Shown here in pieces: positions 37,900 through 49,559 of a DNA stretch of 64,000 nt. The stretch is from the NCBI RefSeq assembly GCF_002994745.2, contig NC_037093.1, positions 46,294,384 to 46,358,383 of the forward strand. The letters are read 5' to 3'. A program made the position numbers and the translations under genes. Source of the stretch: Rosa chinensis (Eukaryota > Streptophyta > Magnoliopsida > Rosales > Rosaceae). Numbering within the stretch: the first letter of the stretch is position 1; each line of letters opens with the position of its first letter. The notes under the pieces are model-generated. The model was not told the origin of the DNA. It ran no database searches and saw only the letters and a program-made list of their open reading frames with translations.

Positions 37900-38900
37900 A
37901 TGGCATATTTGTCCCTTAGTTTGTTGTTCAACAGTCAGGTGACTTGCAACTATTGTAAGACTGTTGGCCACTACAAAAGTCAATGCCCCAAGTTGCTAAG
38001 ACTCAATTCCAATAACTCTGGTTGGAAAACAAGTAACAATGGTCAGAAAAGCAAGGCGACAATCCAACTAGTGCAGGAGCAAGCGCCTGATTTCTATGAT
38101 GTGGAGGGTCAAGATCAAACTAAGGGTAATGTTTCTCTAACTCAGGAGAATCGAGGTAAAACTGGTGTCGATTTAAATGTTTCTAGCTTTACTGGTAGTA
38201 ATACATGGATAATTGATTTTGGTGTGTCTGATCATATGACCTATGATAAGTCTTTCTTCGTCACGTTGTCCTCCCCATCCATAACACATGTCTCTAATGA
38301 AAATGGTGAGTCCTTTCCGGTCTTAGGAATTGGGTCAGTCCAGGTTACACAGTCCATTACTCTTTATAATGTCCTATATGTACCGTCTTTATCTCATCAT
38401 CTTTTGTCTGTGTCTCAATTAAACACACAAAACAAATGCTCTGTCACCTTTTATCCTATGTATGTTATCTTTCAGGATCTGTGTACTCGGGTGATAATTG
38501 GCAAGGGAGATCTGAGGGAGAGACTGTTTCACTTGGATTGCATGTACGGAGGACCGACACAAGCACCATTAAGTCCACAAGGTCATGTTGCCCTGACATT
38601 GAGTTCTGATCGGATGAATGAATTGTGGTTGTGGCACCGCCGTTTGGGCCACCCATCCTTTGGTGTCATGAAGAAGTCCATGCCTTCCCTTTTTTTGGGA
38701 ATAAGTGATTCTAGTCTACATTGTGAAACCTGTTATTTAGCCAAGAGTTATAGGTCTAGTTATCCTTCTAGCTTTCAGTCTAGTACAATGCATTTGAATT
38801 AATTCATTCTGATTTATGGGGACCTTCCAAAAATTCAACTTTTTCAGGAATGCATTATTTTGTTTTATTCATTGATGACTTCACCAGATTAACTTGGGTT
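37900..38900 (+). pseudogene. Copia gag-pol, 5' part (knuckle, protease, start of integrase)
   Basis: CNYCKTVGHYKSQC is the CX2CX4HX4C zinc knuckle of gag. WIIDFGVSDHMT stands where the family has the protease motif IIDSGASDHMT. Both replaced residues fit C-to-T changes, and the catalytic DSG is lost. A GAG-pre-integrase region with LWHRRLGHPSF and CETCYLAKS follows. A frame break occurs at about 38797, after which HSDLWGPSKNSTFSGMHYF continues the integrase up to the CACTA insertion at 38900. Confidence 0.88.
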
Positions 38901-38919
38901 CACTACACCAAAAACGTTA

Positions 38920-39440
38920 ACACACAACACTTTTTGCACAACGAAAAAAAAAAAGTGTTGTGTGATGAAGAAAAGTGAATCACACAACACATTTACAAAA
39001 CTTGCGTTGTATAAGGTGGTTAAAATTCTGAACTTTTTAGCTAGTAGATCATTGCACAACAGTTATAAGAATAATTCGTTATGTGAATGAAAAAAAAAAT
39101 AGCAGTAGATTTCCCTCCTAGATCGACCCCAAATTTGGCTCCAAATTGGTACTTCATTGTACAACAGAATAGTTATATCTGTTGTATGAGTGTAGTTTGC
39201 AAATTGTCACACAACAGTTTTTGTTTTGTGTTGTATGATCAAGGAAAATATATTAGAGGTTTCGATGCGTCTCCATACGCCACTCATTCCTTTGCTCCCA
39301 AATTGAACTGTACTTACACATAGCGGGAACTTTCCCTCCTTGCTGCCACAACTCAAATTTAATTTGTGCGGAATCAGACAACACATAGCAAAGTTATGTT
39401 GTCTGATACATGAATACAAAATAAAAATAGCCAACAACCG
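38920..39440. repeat. Left subterminal repeats of the CACTA element
   Basis: ACACAAC(A/G) and its inverse TTGTGT recur many times in both orientations, for example CACACAACAC at 38921 and TTGTGTGATG at 38959, then again between 39050 and 39390. Arrays like this bind CACTA transposase. Confidence 0.8.
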
Positions 39441-39936
39441 GTGCGTTTGACAACTTAATTGGCTAGGGCTAGTGACTTTTGTCTCCCACTTTGTTTATTT
39501 CCAACACCCAGACAGATCACCTCAAAGCACTATTTCTTCATCACTCTTCTTCTTTCCCCGAAAGACAAGTACCTTCATTTCTATCCACAACCAACTTCCG
39601 TGTCCGACTCAAATGAAAATCGGGCTTCCAATCGAAGCGCCTAGTGGATTTCACCATCTCTCCACTGAAACCTGCATCCCTGATCCCTAATAATCAACCC
39701 CTCAGCTCTTGACCCCAAAATTTCGTCAACCTTCAAAACCCTAACTCGCTCTCTCCAACTTATTACCCATGCGGGGTCCCCATCGCTCTGAGCGCAAGGT
39801 CAGTGAAGCAGCAAAAACAAAATTGAAGCTCTAAAGGCGGAGAAGGACTCCCTCATCAAATCGAAGAAGGCCACCTAGCAGACCATGTGGGAGTGTGGGA
39901 CTGGAAGCAATAGCTCTACGCTGAAGCCAACATTGA

Positions 39937-40148
39937 CTCTGCTCTCATCCCTCTCGCCAGACTCAAAGCCATCTACAGCGAAGCCCTACTTCCCCAATTG
40001 GTACGCTGTCACTGCTTTGGTCTCTTTCGCATTTGGGTTTAGGGATTTAGGGAATCGGGGTCCGATTGGTTTTTGTTATTTGATTTGTTTCAATGCATTT
40101 TTGCAGCAGTTAAAGAGGATTCCAAATCTACCAAAGCTAAATTTGTGG
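39937..40148 (+). repeat. Segment duplicated within the CACTA element, copy 1
   Basis: About 210 bp matches 41413-41625 closely. It includes an exon-like piece (ARLKAIYSEALLPQL), an intron and the acceptor TTTTTGCAG. The protein is not recognised. The piece runs directly into the NOC4 fragment, and the joined exons could form a chimeric transcript. Confidence 0.75.
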
Positions 40149-40824
40149 CCTCCATTCTCTTGAAGAAGCAAAAGCAGAAGCAGAAAACCACCAAGCTTGG
40201 AAGCTCCCGAACCCATATCAACAACCTCCCCAAGCTCCTCTCCTACGTCACCCTAACCTCACTGCCTTAGTACATTGTCAAATCTCTCCTCTCCATCCAA
40301 GCCTTCTTCACTCCCGTCTTGCCTGACCTCCCTTCCTCTTCTTCCAAGCCCAATCACTCCCAAGACGACGACCCCGAGTTCATATACAGCACTTGGCTCT
40401 AGTCCAAGTTTGACGAGCTCGTCGTGTCCCTCATCCAGCTCCTTCTTTTGCCGGAATCCGATGAAACTCTCAAGGGTTTTTTTTTTTTTAAATTTACAGC
40501 CATTCAGATAATTATAGATATCTTTACTGCTTCTAATTTGAAATTTGATAATGTTGTTAGGAGGTGGTGTTGGATACACTGATGGAGTTTTTGAAGTTGG
40601 GAAACGGAAGAAGGTTTCACTCTGCTATATTCCTTAGGTTTCTTCGTAACATTGTAAGTTATGGTTTTCTCTATAGACTTGACCAGGCTTTGATTTTCCT
40701 CTATTTCTATTTGAAGAGATCTTTATGATAATTCTGTTGTTATCACTAGGTGTACTCTACAACATTGCCAAATTTCTTGGTAGATTTGCTTGCATCAAAG
40801 TATTTCAAGTATATTGATGTCCGA
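40145..40824 (+). pseudogene. NOC4: Captured fragment of NOC4 (nucleolar complex protein 4)
   Basis: Segment 40145-40474 encodes VASILLKKQ..., then RTHINNLPKLLSYVTL, SIQAFFTPVLPDLP, DDDPEFIYSTWL and SKFDELVVSLI. Exon 40561-40653 encodes EVVLDTLMEFLKLGNGRRFH and then SAIFLRFLRNI. Exon 40750-40824 encodes NFLVDLLASKYFKYIDVR. NOC4 acts in nucleolar 40S pre-ribosome export. The initiator ATG has become GTG. Two in-frame TAG codons interrupt it (near 40268 and 40400). The donor after the third exon is ATAAGG instead of GTAAGG. Only the N-terminal portion is present, so it is a decayed capture. Confidence 0.85.
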
Positions 40825-40914
40825 TAAGGTCACATTGTTGTTAGGACTGATAATTGATAAATCTGAAATCAGATTGCTTCATTTAGTTCTTTGACAGGTA
40901 TTGAAAATGTAATT

Positions 40915-41050
40915 CATAGATTGTTTTGGGTATGGGGGGTTTTTGGGTGGCCAACCGCCGCTGGGGCATCATCCTTTAGGTGGACCGGGGCTATCATCTG
41001 TGGGAAATCAGGGACCGGGGAGTGGTGCTTAAAATTACGGTGGGTCAGGC
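40915..41050 (+). pseudogene. Captured Gly/Pro-rich exon-like fragment
   Basis: The frame reads CFGYGGFLGGQPPLGHHPLG, later GLSSVGNQGPGSGA, a TAA, then NYGGSG. The composition suggests part of a glycine-rich, perhaps RNA-associated, protein. I cannot name it. The TAA probably replaces CAA. Confidence 0.35.
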
Positions 41051-41412
41051 TTTACCAGCCAATTTTCTTTGTTTTGTCACCTCAACATTCAAAATATTTG
41101 GTATTCGTTCCAATTCCTATTTTCCAAGGAAAAACACATTGCATGCTTCTTGTTGATTATTTACTTCATTTTGGGTGAACTCTGATCTGCATGGTTGTTG
41201 TGTTGAGCAGTTTGCGTGGTTTATGGTTGAATTGAATGATGAATTGAGTTGATGAATATTTGATTCAGGTGTATGACTGCTTGATGGGAGCTGATGCTTT
41301 ATGTGATTTTGGTGATTTGCATGATTGCAGAGAATATGCTCTCGTTTGATGATTGTATTAGCTGTGCTTTTATGGCCACTTCCTCTGTTCATCTGTACCT
41401 TTTAAGATGTAG

Positions 41413-41625
41413 GTCAGTACTCTCTCACCCCTTGCCAGACTCAAAGTCATCTACAGCAAAGCCCCACTTCCCCAATTGGTACTCTCTCACTACTTTGCTC
41501 TCTCATTTGGGTTTAGGGATTTAGGGAATCAGGGTTCGATTGGTTTTTGTTATTTGATTTGTTTCAATGCATTTTTGCAGCAGTGAAAGAGGATTCCAAA
41601 TCTGCTTAAGCTAAATTTATGGTCT
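41413..41625 (+). repeat. Segment duplicated within the CACTA element, copy 2
   Basis: This is a near copy of 39937-40148 in the same orientation, ending where the first copy continues into NOC4. A TAA appears in place of an ACC codon of copy 1. Confidence 0.75.
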
Positions 41626-42262
41626 GAGGGTTGCTTGCATTTTTGTTTTGCCCACTAGGTGTTTGTGGAAATGCCTCAGATCTTCTTCTCTGTATTTCTG
41701 CTCTGTGCGTCCTCTCCTCTGCTGTATTTTTTTTTCTTCCTCCTCCATTGGGAGATGGGCACATAGCATTATATTTCTTTGCACCAAAATCAACTTGCAA
41801 AAACAATTAATATTGCTGGACATTGCTTTTGTTGTTGTCTTCCACTTCAAAAGATCAATTAATTATCATGCCATATTTATATTGCTTTGATTGCCACCAC
41901 CGAAGAAAGCACACATCCACCACTGAGTGCTTTGTGTTAACAAATTTTTCCACCATTCTTTGTGTTTGCATACTTGAATAATTAAACATGGTCGTTTGTC
42001 TTCTTGTTCACTACATCACGTTTGACCACTGTTTCAAGCTGTGATTCAATTGCATTTTTTGTCTCTTTTCAGAATAAAGGTGCGGCATGAAGGCTTTGAT
42101 TCATTTTTTGAATCATGCCTTAATTACAAAGATTCTTGATTCTTTATTTTTCGCATATGAAGGAAATTTACAGCAGCCATATATGTAGCACCAATTTATT
42201 TATTATTATTTTTTTTATCTCAACAGCTGCCCCTCATCGAATTGGATTTGTGAATTTTTTTT

Positions 42263-42770
42263 TGTTAATGCTCAAGTCCGGTGGTAGCCGGCTCCTTGTT
42301 TAACACGGGTCCGGTGGGCGGACCACTACTCGGAGGATTAGATGACTTCCGTTTACTGCAACACGAGAGACAGGGCGTCAGAGGGAGACCGCGTTGGGCG
42401 GTCTTCACTTCTCCGATGCCTAAGTCAGTCACTGTATATGGGCAGCATGACAATAAATGAGTAGTAATTGCGTAATTAATGAGGAGAGAGGAGAGAACCT
42501 TTTATAGGTGAGGAAGAGGTTGATCTTCTTCTTGTTTCCGATGTGGGACTGATGTGCTTCGATTCCCAGCGTCTGGAGCTTCTAATGCCATCTTGACGCG
42601 GCGCGTGGCGGCGCGTCAGCGGTGATCTGGGGGTGATCCAGGGCTCGAGCGGTAGCCCGTCTGGCTGTGCCTTCGCAGGTTACCCCCTTGGTGGGAGTCG
42701 GTACCTCTGGCGGTACCATGAGCGCGGCTCTTTATAGCTAATTATGCTCATTCTGGCACATATAGGTACA
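42263..42770 (-). repeat. Gypsy 3' LTR (element orientation)
   Basis: TGTTAATGCTC to TATAGGTACA. It is nearly identical to the partner LTR apart from about a dozen substitutions and the 44-bp extra segment near 42570-42617. Confidence 0.93.
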
Positions 42771-43398
42771 AGTCCCCCAAGTCCCCAGTAGAGGAGGGCA
42801 ATCTTGGTTGGGGAGTTGATCGGCGGTGTGAAGCGTTACTTCCGCTAGACTTGCAATAGCATAATTAGCGTCAGTGCGTTGTCAACCATAGATTTACTGA
42901 GCGAACGCTTTATACCCTTTCGGGTGGGCCCCTGCCAGGCCCTCCAGGGAGTCCCCCACTCCCTAGCCAAGACGGACCTCCGGATGGTCGGCAAATTGTT
43001 TGTTGAGGGGAAGCTGCGCTGAGCAGAGGGTGTTGGGTAGCGAGCCCAATCTTAGTACCCGGGTGACGGGGGTCAACGTACCTGATCAAGGTCGTCGTAG
43101 ACTGTTGACTAGTCCCCGTGTCCCGTAGGGACGATTTGATCGTAACGCCGCGTGGCGGTCGTTGTTAGAGTGAGGCGTAGCCTCGGGATTCGTCGCTGGC
43201 GGATACCCCCCACTAGATGTAGCAGGAAACAGCGTCGCGTAGACTGGTTTGGTGGTAGTTAGTGAGCGGAGTTGTGCTCAGCAACGCACAGGGTTTGCAA
43301 GATGGAGGGGGTTATGCCGGCAGTGCCACGTATAGCTGAGGCTGCCCCTTGCAAATTGACAAGTGGAAGTGTTCTTGCGGGGATCCGCTCATAGGAGA

Positions 43399-43627
43399 CT
43401 TCGACAGGTGTCAAGTGAGAAGTTCCACTGGCGGGGTTTCGCTCAGCAGACTTCGACACTTGGAAGATGACAAGTGAGAAGCTCCGCTGGCGAGGTTTCG
43501 CTTAGCGGACTTCGACACTTGGAAGATGACAAGTGGGAAGTTCCACTAGCGGGGTTTCGCTCAGCGGACTTCGACACTTGGAAGATGACAAGTGGGAAGT
43601 TCCGCTGGTGGGGTTTCGTTCAGCGGA
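43399..43627. repeat. 59-bp tandem repeat in the Gypsy 3' region
   Basis: GACTTCGACACTTGGAAGAT and the following GACAAGTGGGAAGTTCCGCT recur at 43451, 43510 and 43569, with a diverged first unit at about 43399. The period is 59 bp with nearly four units. Tandem repeats in this position are known for Tat/Ogre elements. Confidence 0.93.
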
Positions 43628-44412
43628 ATCCGCCGACAATTGGCGCCCTCCTCCCAAAAGTTGTGGCTTCTACCAGACGCTTCGTCTGATGGTGGTGGAC
43701 ACATGGCGAACCCCTAAAGGGTTAGCGTGCGGAGGCGTGCCTCCTCCGCCTAGCCGTCTCCTCGCCATTAATGTCGAGTAATGATGGATTTCATAACCGA
43801 GGCGACGCCTCGGTTAATCCGGAGAGTAACTGTAGTTGTAGGACACGTGTACGGCTGACAGTTGATGTCGTTTTTCAATGGACGGCGTAGGACTGTTTGA
43901 CGTTGACATAAAAGGGGGGGAAGTTGGCATATTTGGCACTGCTCTAAACTTTGAACTGTGCTTCGTTGTCTTCAAGCTTTCTGCGTCTGAGATCGGAGAA
44001 GAAGGTTGAGGCGATATTGCCGAGTTTTCGTACGTGGAAGAACCGACGACCTTCGGCTCCGAAGACAAGTGCTCACACTGCTGTCAGAGACTCCATCGTT
44101 GAGGTTGGTATTCTGACTTATATCCCTGTTTCATTGGATGTTTGCCATGGTGATTTTTTGGGTTTTGGGTGTTCATGTGGTATGTTCTTTGATGTCCTGT
44201 GAGGGTGTGAGTGGGTTTGGGGATGGGTTGCTGTGTTTGACAGAATTGGGGTTTTTAGGGATTTTCTAGGTGGTCGAATCTGGGTTTGAGTGCGTTTGTT
44301 CTTGTTTTGGTATTTTCTGGGTTGAGTGTTGTTGATGTTCTTGGGCACTGACTGATATAGGGATAGGTTAGATCTTGTGTGAGCTAACTGATTTGGGTTT
44401 TAGGGTTTTGGG

Positions 44413-47146
44413 ATGGCCGACGTCATAGAGATTTCGAGCAGTGAGGATTCCAGATCTGAAGTGTCGTTCAGCTCGGCGGATAGAAATTTTATTGACTCGT
44501 TAAGTCCGTCTGCCCGTGCAGGAACCTCATTGCTAGAACCGCTAGAGGTCGAGCCGCTACAGACCATACCGTGGGACGTAGTTATGGGTTGTGCATTGCG
44601 TCTGGAGAGTTCTAGGGCGGTGGAGGCTGCCGCTGCTCATACTATGCATGAAAAGCGCCTAGAAAGCAATAGTGCCGCCAGCGGTTCCGCTGGGGGGGGG
44701 GGGGGGGAGGTGTAGCGGGGGAGGATACGGAGTCGGCTTGGGTGTTTGAGGACGACACCCCTGTTGACGAGGCGGGAGGTAGGATGACCGCTGTTGTTGT
44801 CAACCGGCTGAAGCGGGTGTTCCGGTTGCCCGGCGTGGTGAAGCTGCGTCCACTGACGGTAGAGGAGAAGGCTTCGATCCTGCCAGTGGGCCACGTCGCG
44901 GTGCATGAGGCTATATTCCGCGAGGGAGTGACCTTCCCGCCGGTGCCCAACCTACAGATCCTGGTGTGCGAGTTCGGCATCGCCTTTGGGCAAGTGTGCC
45001 CCAACATGTGGCGGTTACTGCTGGCGCTGAACTCGTTGTGGCGGTTGTCTGGTTGAGAAGGACAGACTGTGGCGGAGGTATTACATTTCTACTAACTGGT
45101 GTACGTGAAGCGCCAGGGTTGTAGAGGGCAAGTAAACCTCAGTCGTCGCCAAGGAGCGTCCAAGCTGAGGGACTCAATGTCGTACTGGCGGGGTTCCTTC
45201 TGCATTGCCACGGCGGGGTGGGAGTACCAAGCGGGGTCCAACGAGGGGGAGCCGACGTTTAGAATTAAGTCGGAGTTTCAGCCCATCCGAGGTTGTTTGT
45301 AGTTTCCGCTGAACACGATTGGCGGAATATCTGCTTTTTGTTTTTTTTTTGTTTTTTTTTGTACTCTGTACTGATAATGACCTTTTTTTGTGCAGCGGGG
45401 TTGCAGTACAACCTGACTCGTGAGGAAGAGTGCTGCATAGCACGCATCAGGGGTTGCTGGCGGAATCGCAACTTGCTGGACTTCCGTTTCCTTACCGGGT
45501 GGGAGTTGTTGGTAGCTCAACAACTGACGCGTGCCGTTGGTAAGTACTCTCCACTGTATCGCACCTTTTGTGAGGTTGCCTCATGCTAACCGGCCTGCCA
45601 TTATATATTTTTTGTAGAGACTCCACCGGGAAACAAGGCGAGCCGTGACGCTTTTGCAAAAGCTATGGACCGCGCTGAGATCGACAATTTCCTGGAAGCC
45701 ATGTATGCGTCTGGGCTGGCGGCTCAGAAGACGGTGGTGAACCCGGAGACGCTGGCGCTGAGCCCGTCCGAGGTTCCTGTGCTGCTGCCAATGCCGCACT
45801 ACTCTCATCTTGGTGGTGACGGGCTGCCTGCTGTTCAGGCGGGAACCGGCGTGGCAAGCGAGGCGGCGCTGCGGAAAGAGAGAGAGCCGACAATACGGCG
45901 CGGGGTGCCGAAGAAAGCAGTGCGCCTAACTGAGGGTGTTACCATAGCGGGGTTGGAGCTGCCGACGGGGGGTTCGAGGCCTGCTGGGAGCACGCGGGCG
46001 CTTCAGCGAAAACGCCGTCAACCCGACTCGGGCGGAGAAGAGGAGGAAGTGGAGATAATCGGGGACCGCGAGCAGCCGAAGAAGTCAAGGCAGGCTCCGC
46101 CAGAGGCTCCCGCTGATTTGGCGAAAGCGGCGGGTACTAGCGGCTTGGACTCATTTGCCGCTTACACCGAGTTTCTGAATGATGGTGAACGGGAGTTCCT
46201 GTATCACCTTTGCGAGCGGCTGGGGTTTGGCTGGTTGGAGGGGATTGTGCGGTCGACCGCCATCAGCGAATCGCCCTTCAGCACAGCCTTTGGGCACGTC
46301 GCTGTTGGGCTACATGAGATGTTCTAGGCGGCGTCAAAACAGCCCCTGGTTGAGAGGGAGCTCAGGGACGAGGTGGCGGGCCTACAGAGGGACTTGGGGA
46401 AGGCCCAGGAAAAGTTGGCTGATGTCGAGCGACGCTTGACAAAGGCCGACTGCAATGCGGCAGACGCCCGTGGCAAGCTGAACGTTGCCATTGAGCGGCA
46501 CTTGGAGCGGAACGAACAGTTCGCCAAGTTGGAGCAAGACATGTCCCTACTGCGGGATCGGGTGGCCGCCAAGAATGAGAAAGTTGAGATCCTTCAACAG
46601 GAGTCCGCCGCCAAACAGGCAGAGGTTAAGCGGCTAGAGGGTGAAGTCGCTCGCCTGGAGGCTGAGGGGAGCCATCCTGCGGCAGCCGCTGTTGAGTCAT
46701 ACAAGCAGTCGGCGGAGTACAAGAAGGCACTGACCGAAGTAGCGAAGGCCGGTGCCCTAGCTAATGTGGAGATGCTGCAGCAGAAGGGCGCCATCGACTG
46801 GGCGAAAGCTTCGATGCCGGTCGTGCAGCCATCTAAGGAAGCTCCACCGACAACAAGTACCGCTCCTACTGCCGCCCCTGGTTATGTTGAAGGAGCCTGC
46901 TCGGGTAGCGGGGAGAGTGGCGGACTTCCAGAGGGCGACTCTCAGCGGACGCCTACCCAGTCCGAGGTGTCTCGCGCTGGGTTCTTGGTGGCCCACACCC
47001 AGGCGGATGGCACAGTAGAGACCCCCAGTCCCACAGCCCGAGGGTCTGACCAGACGAGCCGTTCACATCCACCGCAGGCCGCCAGTGGAGATGCTAAAGG
47101 TAGCGGAGCCGACCTCGCCAACCCCGCCAACCCTGCCAACCTCTGA
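44413..47146 (+). pseudogene. Antisense spliced-type ORF of the Tat element (gypsy-type transposon domain)
   Basis: It runs opposite to gag-pol. Likely exons are 44413-45291, 45396-45539 and 45618-47146, each with AG/GT borders. It begins MADVIEISSSEDSRSEVSFS. Exon 1 continues after a 16-G run with LPVGHVAVHEAIFREGVTFP and SYWRGSFCIATAGWEY. Exon 2 has LTREEECCIARIRGCWRNRN. Exon 3 has an acidic, basic and Gln/Glu-rich tail with a long coiled coil (LQRDLGKAQEKLADVERRLT). This resembles the plant 'putative gypsy type transposon' domain (Pfam Transposase_28). A frame change at the G run, a TGA near 45054 and a TAG at 46324 break it. Its function is unknown. Confidence 0.75.
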
Positions 47147-47739
47147 AAATAGTAGGAAAGTTTTTGTAGCCGCTGAGGCATAAATATTTTATGTAATTCT
47201 CTTTGGGATATAAATGAAATTTTGGAACCTAAGCTCCTATAGTCTGTTTTTTTCTTTTGTTTGTGATGATGTGTGTACCGCTAGGGGTCTTGACAATTTC
47301 GTTTTTGGCCATGAATGAAACATTAAAGGAATTAAAATTGGTCCAAGTGCACAATGTAGCCGACGTAGTCCGCTGACTGGCGTTGCCAGTTGCCCCCAGT
47401 GCTAGACTTGGTAACAATGGTTTGAATAATTCCTCGTTTCATTGATAGCTATCTGAACAGCGTTTACAAAAGCGGGGTCGTACCCGTTGGGTAGCTTCCC
47501 TTAGCTAAATATTGAACAAAAATTTAGCTAAGTCAAGATGCTCTTGGGTAGCGGTTTGACTATTTGAAGCAATACCGAAGGTGTTCGGTATTCCAAGGGT
47601 GGGTCGTTGTGACGCCATCCTTGTCCATTAAGTAGAAAGTGCCTGGGCTAACGACCTCTACAATTTTGTATGGACCTTCCCAAGTTGGGCGGAGTTTTGT
47701 TGGCGGTGGTATGACTTCTTTCATTACCCAGTCCCCCAG

Positions 47740-49502
47740 TTAGAGGTTGTGGGCTTTGATCCTAGTGTTGTAGAAACGCGATACCCGTCGCTTGTTTTGG
47801 AGATTGCGCAAATGGGCTGCGTCACGCTTTTCCTCTAGGAGATCCCTGTCGAGGTTAACGCCGTCGCTGTTGGTCTCGGGGCAGTAGCTTTCGACCCTAG
47901 CGGTTGGTTGGGTTACCTCGATAGGCAGGACGGCCTCAGTTCCGAACATCATACAAAATGGGGTTTCACCTGTGGCGGAAGTTGGGGTTGTCCTGATGGC
48001 CCACAAAACTTCCGGGAGCTTCTCCGCCCACAAACCCTTGGCCCTATCGAGCTTCTTCTGCAACAGCTTCTTGATTATCTTGTTTGCCTCCTCGAGCTGG
48101 CCGTTGGTTTGGGGGTGAGCGACTGATGCAAAACGCATCTTGGTGCCCAGGTTGGCGGTGAAAGAGATGAGTTCCTTATTGTTGAACTATGTGCCGTTGT
48201 CTGTGATGATTGCATGCGGGACACCGTAGCGGCAGTAGATGTTCTTCCAGAGGAAATGAATTACCTTGGCGGTAGTTATTGCCGTCAGGGGCTCTGCCTC
48301 TATCCATTTGCTGTTGTAATCGATGGCGACAATGATGTATTTGAACTGACCTTTGGCGGTTTGGAATTTTCCCATCAAGTCCAGGCCCCACGTTGAGTGA
48401 ATCCAGGGAACGACGATAACCGACAGAGGTTCCGCCAGCGCATGTGGAAGATCAGCATATTGTTGGCATTTGTGACAAGATTTTGATATCCGTCGGGCGT
48501 CATCACCAGGCGTAGGCCAAAAGTAGCCTTGTCGCATTGTGCGATTAGCCAAGGATCTGGCGCCTGAATGATTTCCGCATTCTCCGCCATGTATTGTTGC
48601 CAGTATGACCTTTCCCTCCTCTGGGGTTAGACAGCGGAGGTTGGGGTGAGTGAATCCTTGACGGTAAAGTTTGCTGTTCTGCATGTTGTAACGGGTTGCT
48701 CTCCGCTGGAGCTGTCGCGCCTTGATCTTGTCTTCTGGCAATGTCCCGTTGCGTTTGTACTGAATAATTTCGTCCATCCAGCTAGGATTGGCCTCAATGT
48801 TAAAGATCTCCGCCAGGGTTTTTGTGATACTTGGCCTGTCCAGAGACTCTACCCTTGTGTCCGCTGGATTCTGGTGTGGCAGGGCGGTTGCCAGTCTTGC
48901 CAATGAATCAGCCTTGCCGTTCTTTTCCCTGGGGATTTGTGTGATGGTGTGGAACTTGAATTTTTTGAGCAGCGTCTTGGCGTACCCCAAGTATGCCGCT
49001 AACTGCTGGTCCTTGGCCTGAAAGCTGTCGTTGACCTGGTTAACGACGAACTGAGAGTCGCTGAAGATGTTGACACTGTCGGCCCTTGAATCTATGGCGA
49101 GGAGAAGGCCGGCAATGAGTGCCTCATATTCCGCCATGTTGTTAGAAGCTTTGAAGTTGAATTTCAACACGTACTCGACGCTAAGCCCCCTGGTCCTGTT
49201 AAGATGATTCCGGTGCCGCTGGCCTTGGCGGAAGAGGAACCGTCCACGTGTAGGTTCCAGTCTGATTGTTGGGGAGCCGGCTCCTCGGCCGTAACCATTT
49301 CCGTTCCAGGCGGTACATCGATCTTGGTTTCGGGCTGACGCTCGGTGAGCTCAGCAATGAAGTCTGCCACCGCCTGGCCCTTCATGGCGGTTCGTGGTTT
49401 GTAATCTATGTCAAACTCGCTGAGCTCAATGGCCCACTTGCTGAGGCGCCCCGAATGTTCAGGGTTCTGCATTACTTGTCTCAGCGGTTGATTGGTTAAC
49501 AC
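47740..49502 (-). pseudogene. Gypsy second RNase H and integrase
   Basis: Frame 49164-49502 begins an archaeal-type RNase H (WNLHVDGSSSAKASGTGIIL). It continues in 48187-49170 with MAEYEALIAGLLLA, FSDSQFVVNQVN and EKNGKADSLARLA. The integrase follows with the zinc-binding HGGECGNHSGARSLANRTMR and CHKCQQYAD, core TWGLDLMGKF, then IITDNGT. Frame 47740-48138 carries HPQTNGQLEEANKIIKKLLQ. A second RNase H is the hallmark of the Tat lineage. Confidence 0.9.
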
Positions 49503-49559
49503 ATGGATTGTATGGGCTTGGAAGTACTGGCGGAGGCGTCTGGCGGCAACGATGAGTGC

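Noticed and set aside
42265..42453. 62-codon frame also present at 53311-53499
   Set aside because: It is duplicated because it lies in the two Gypsy LTRs; not an independent gene.
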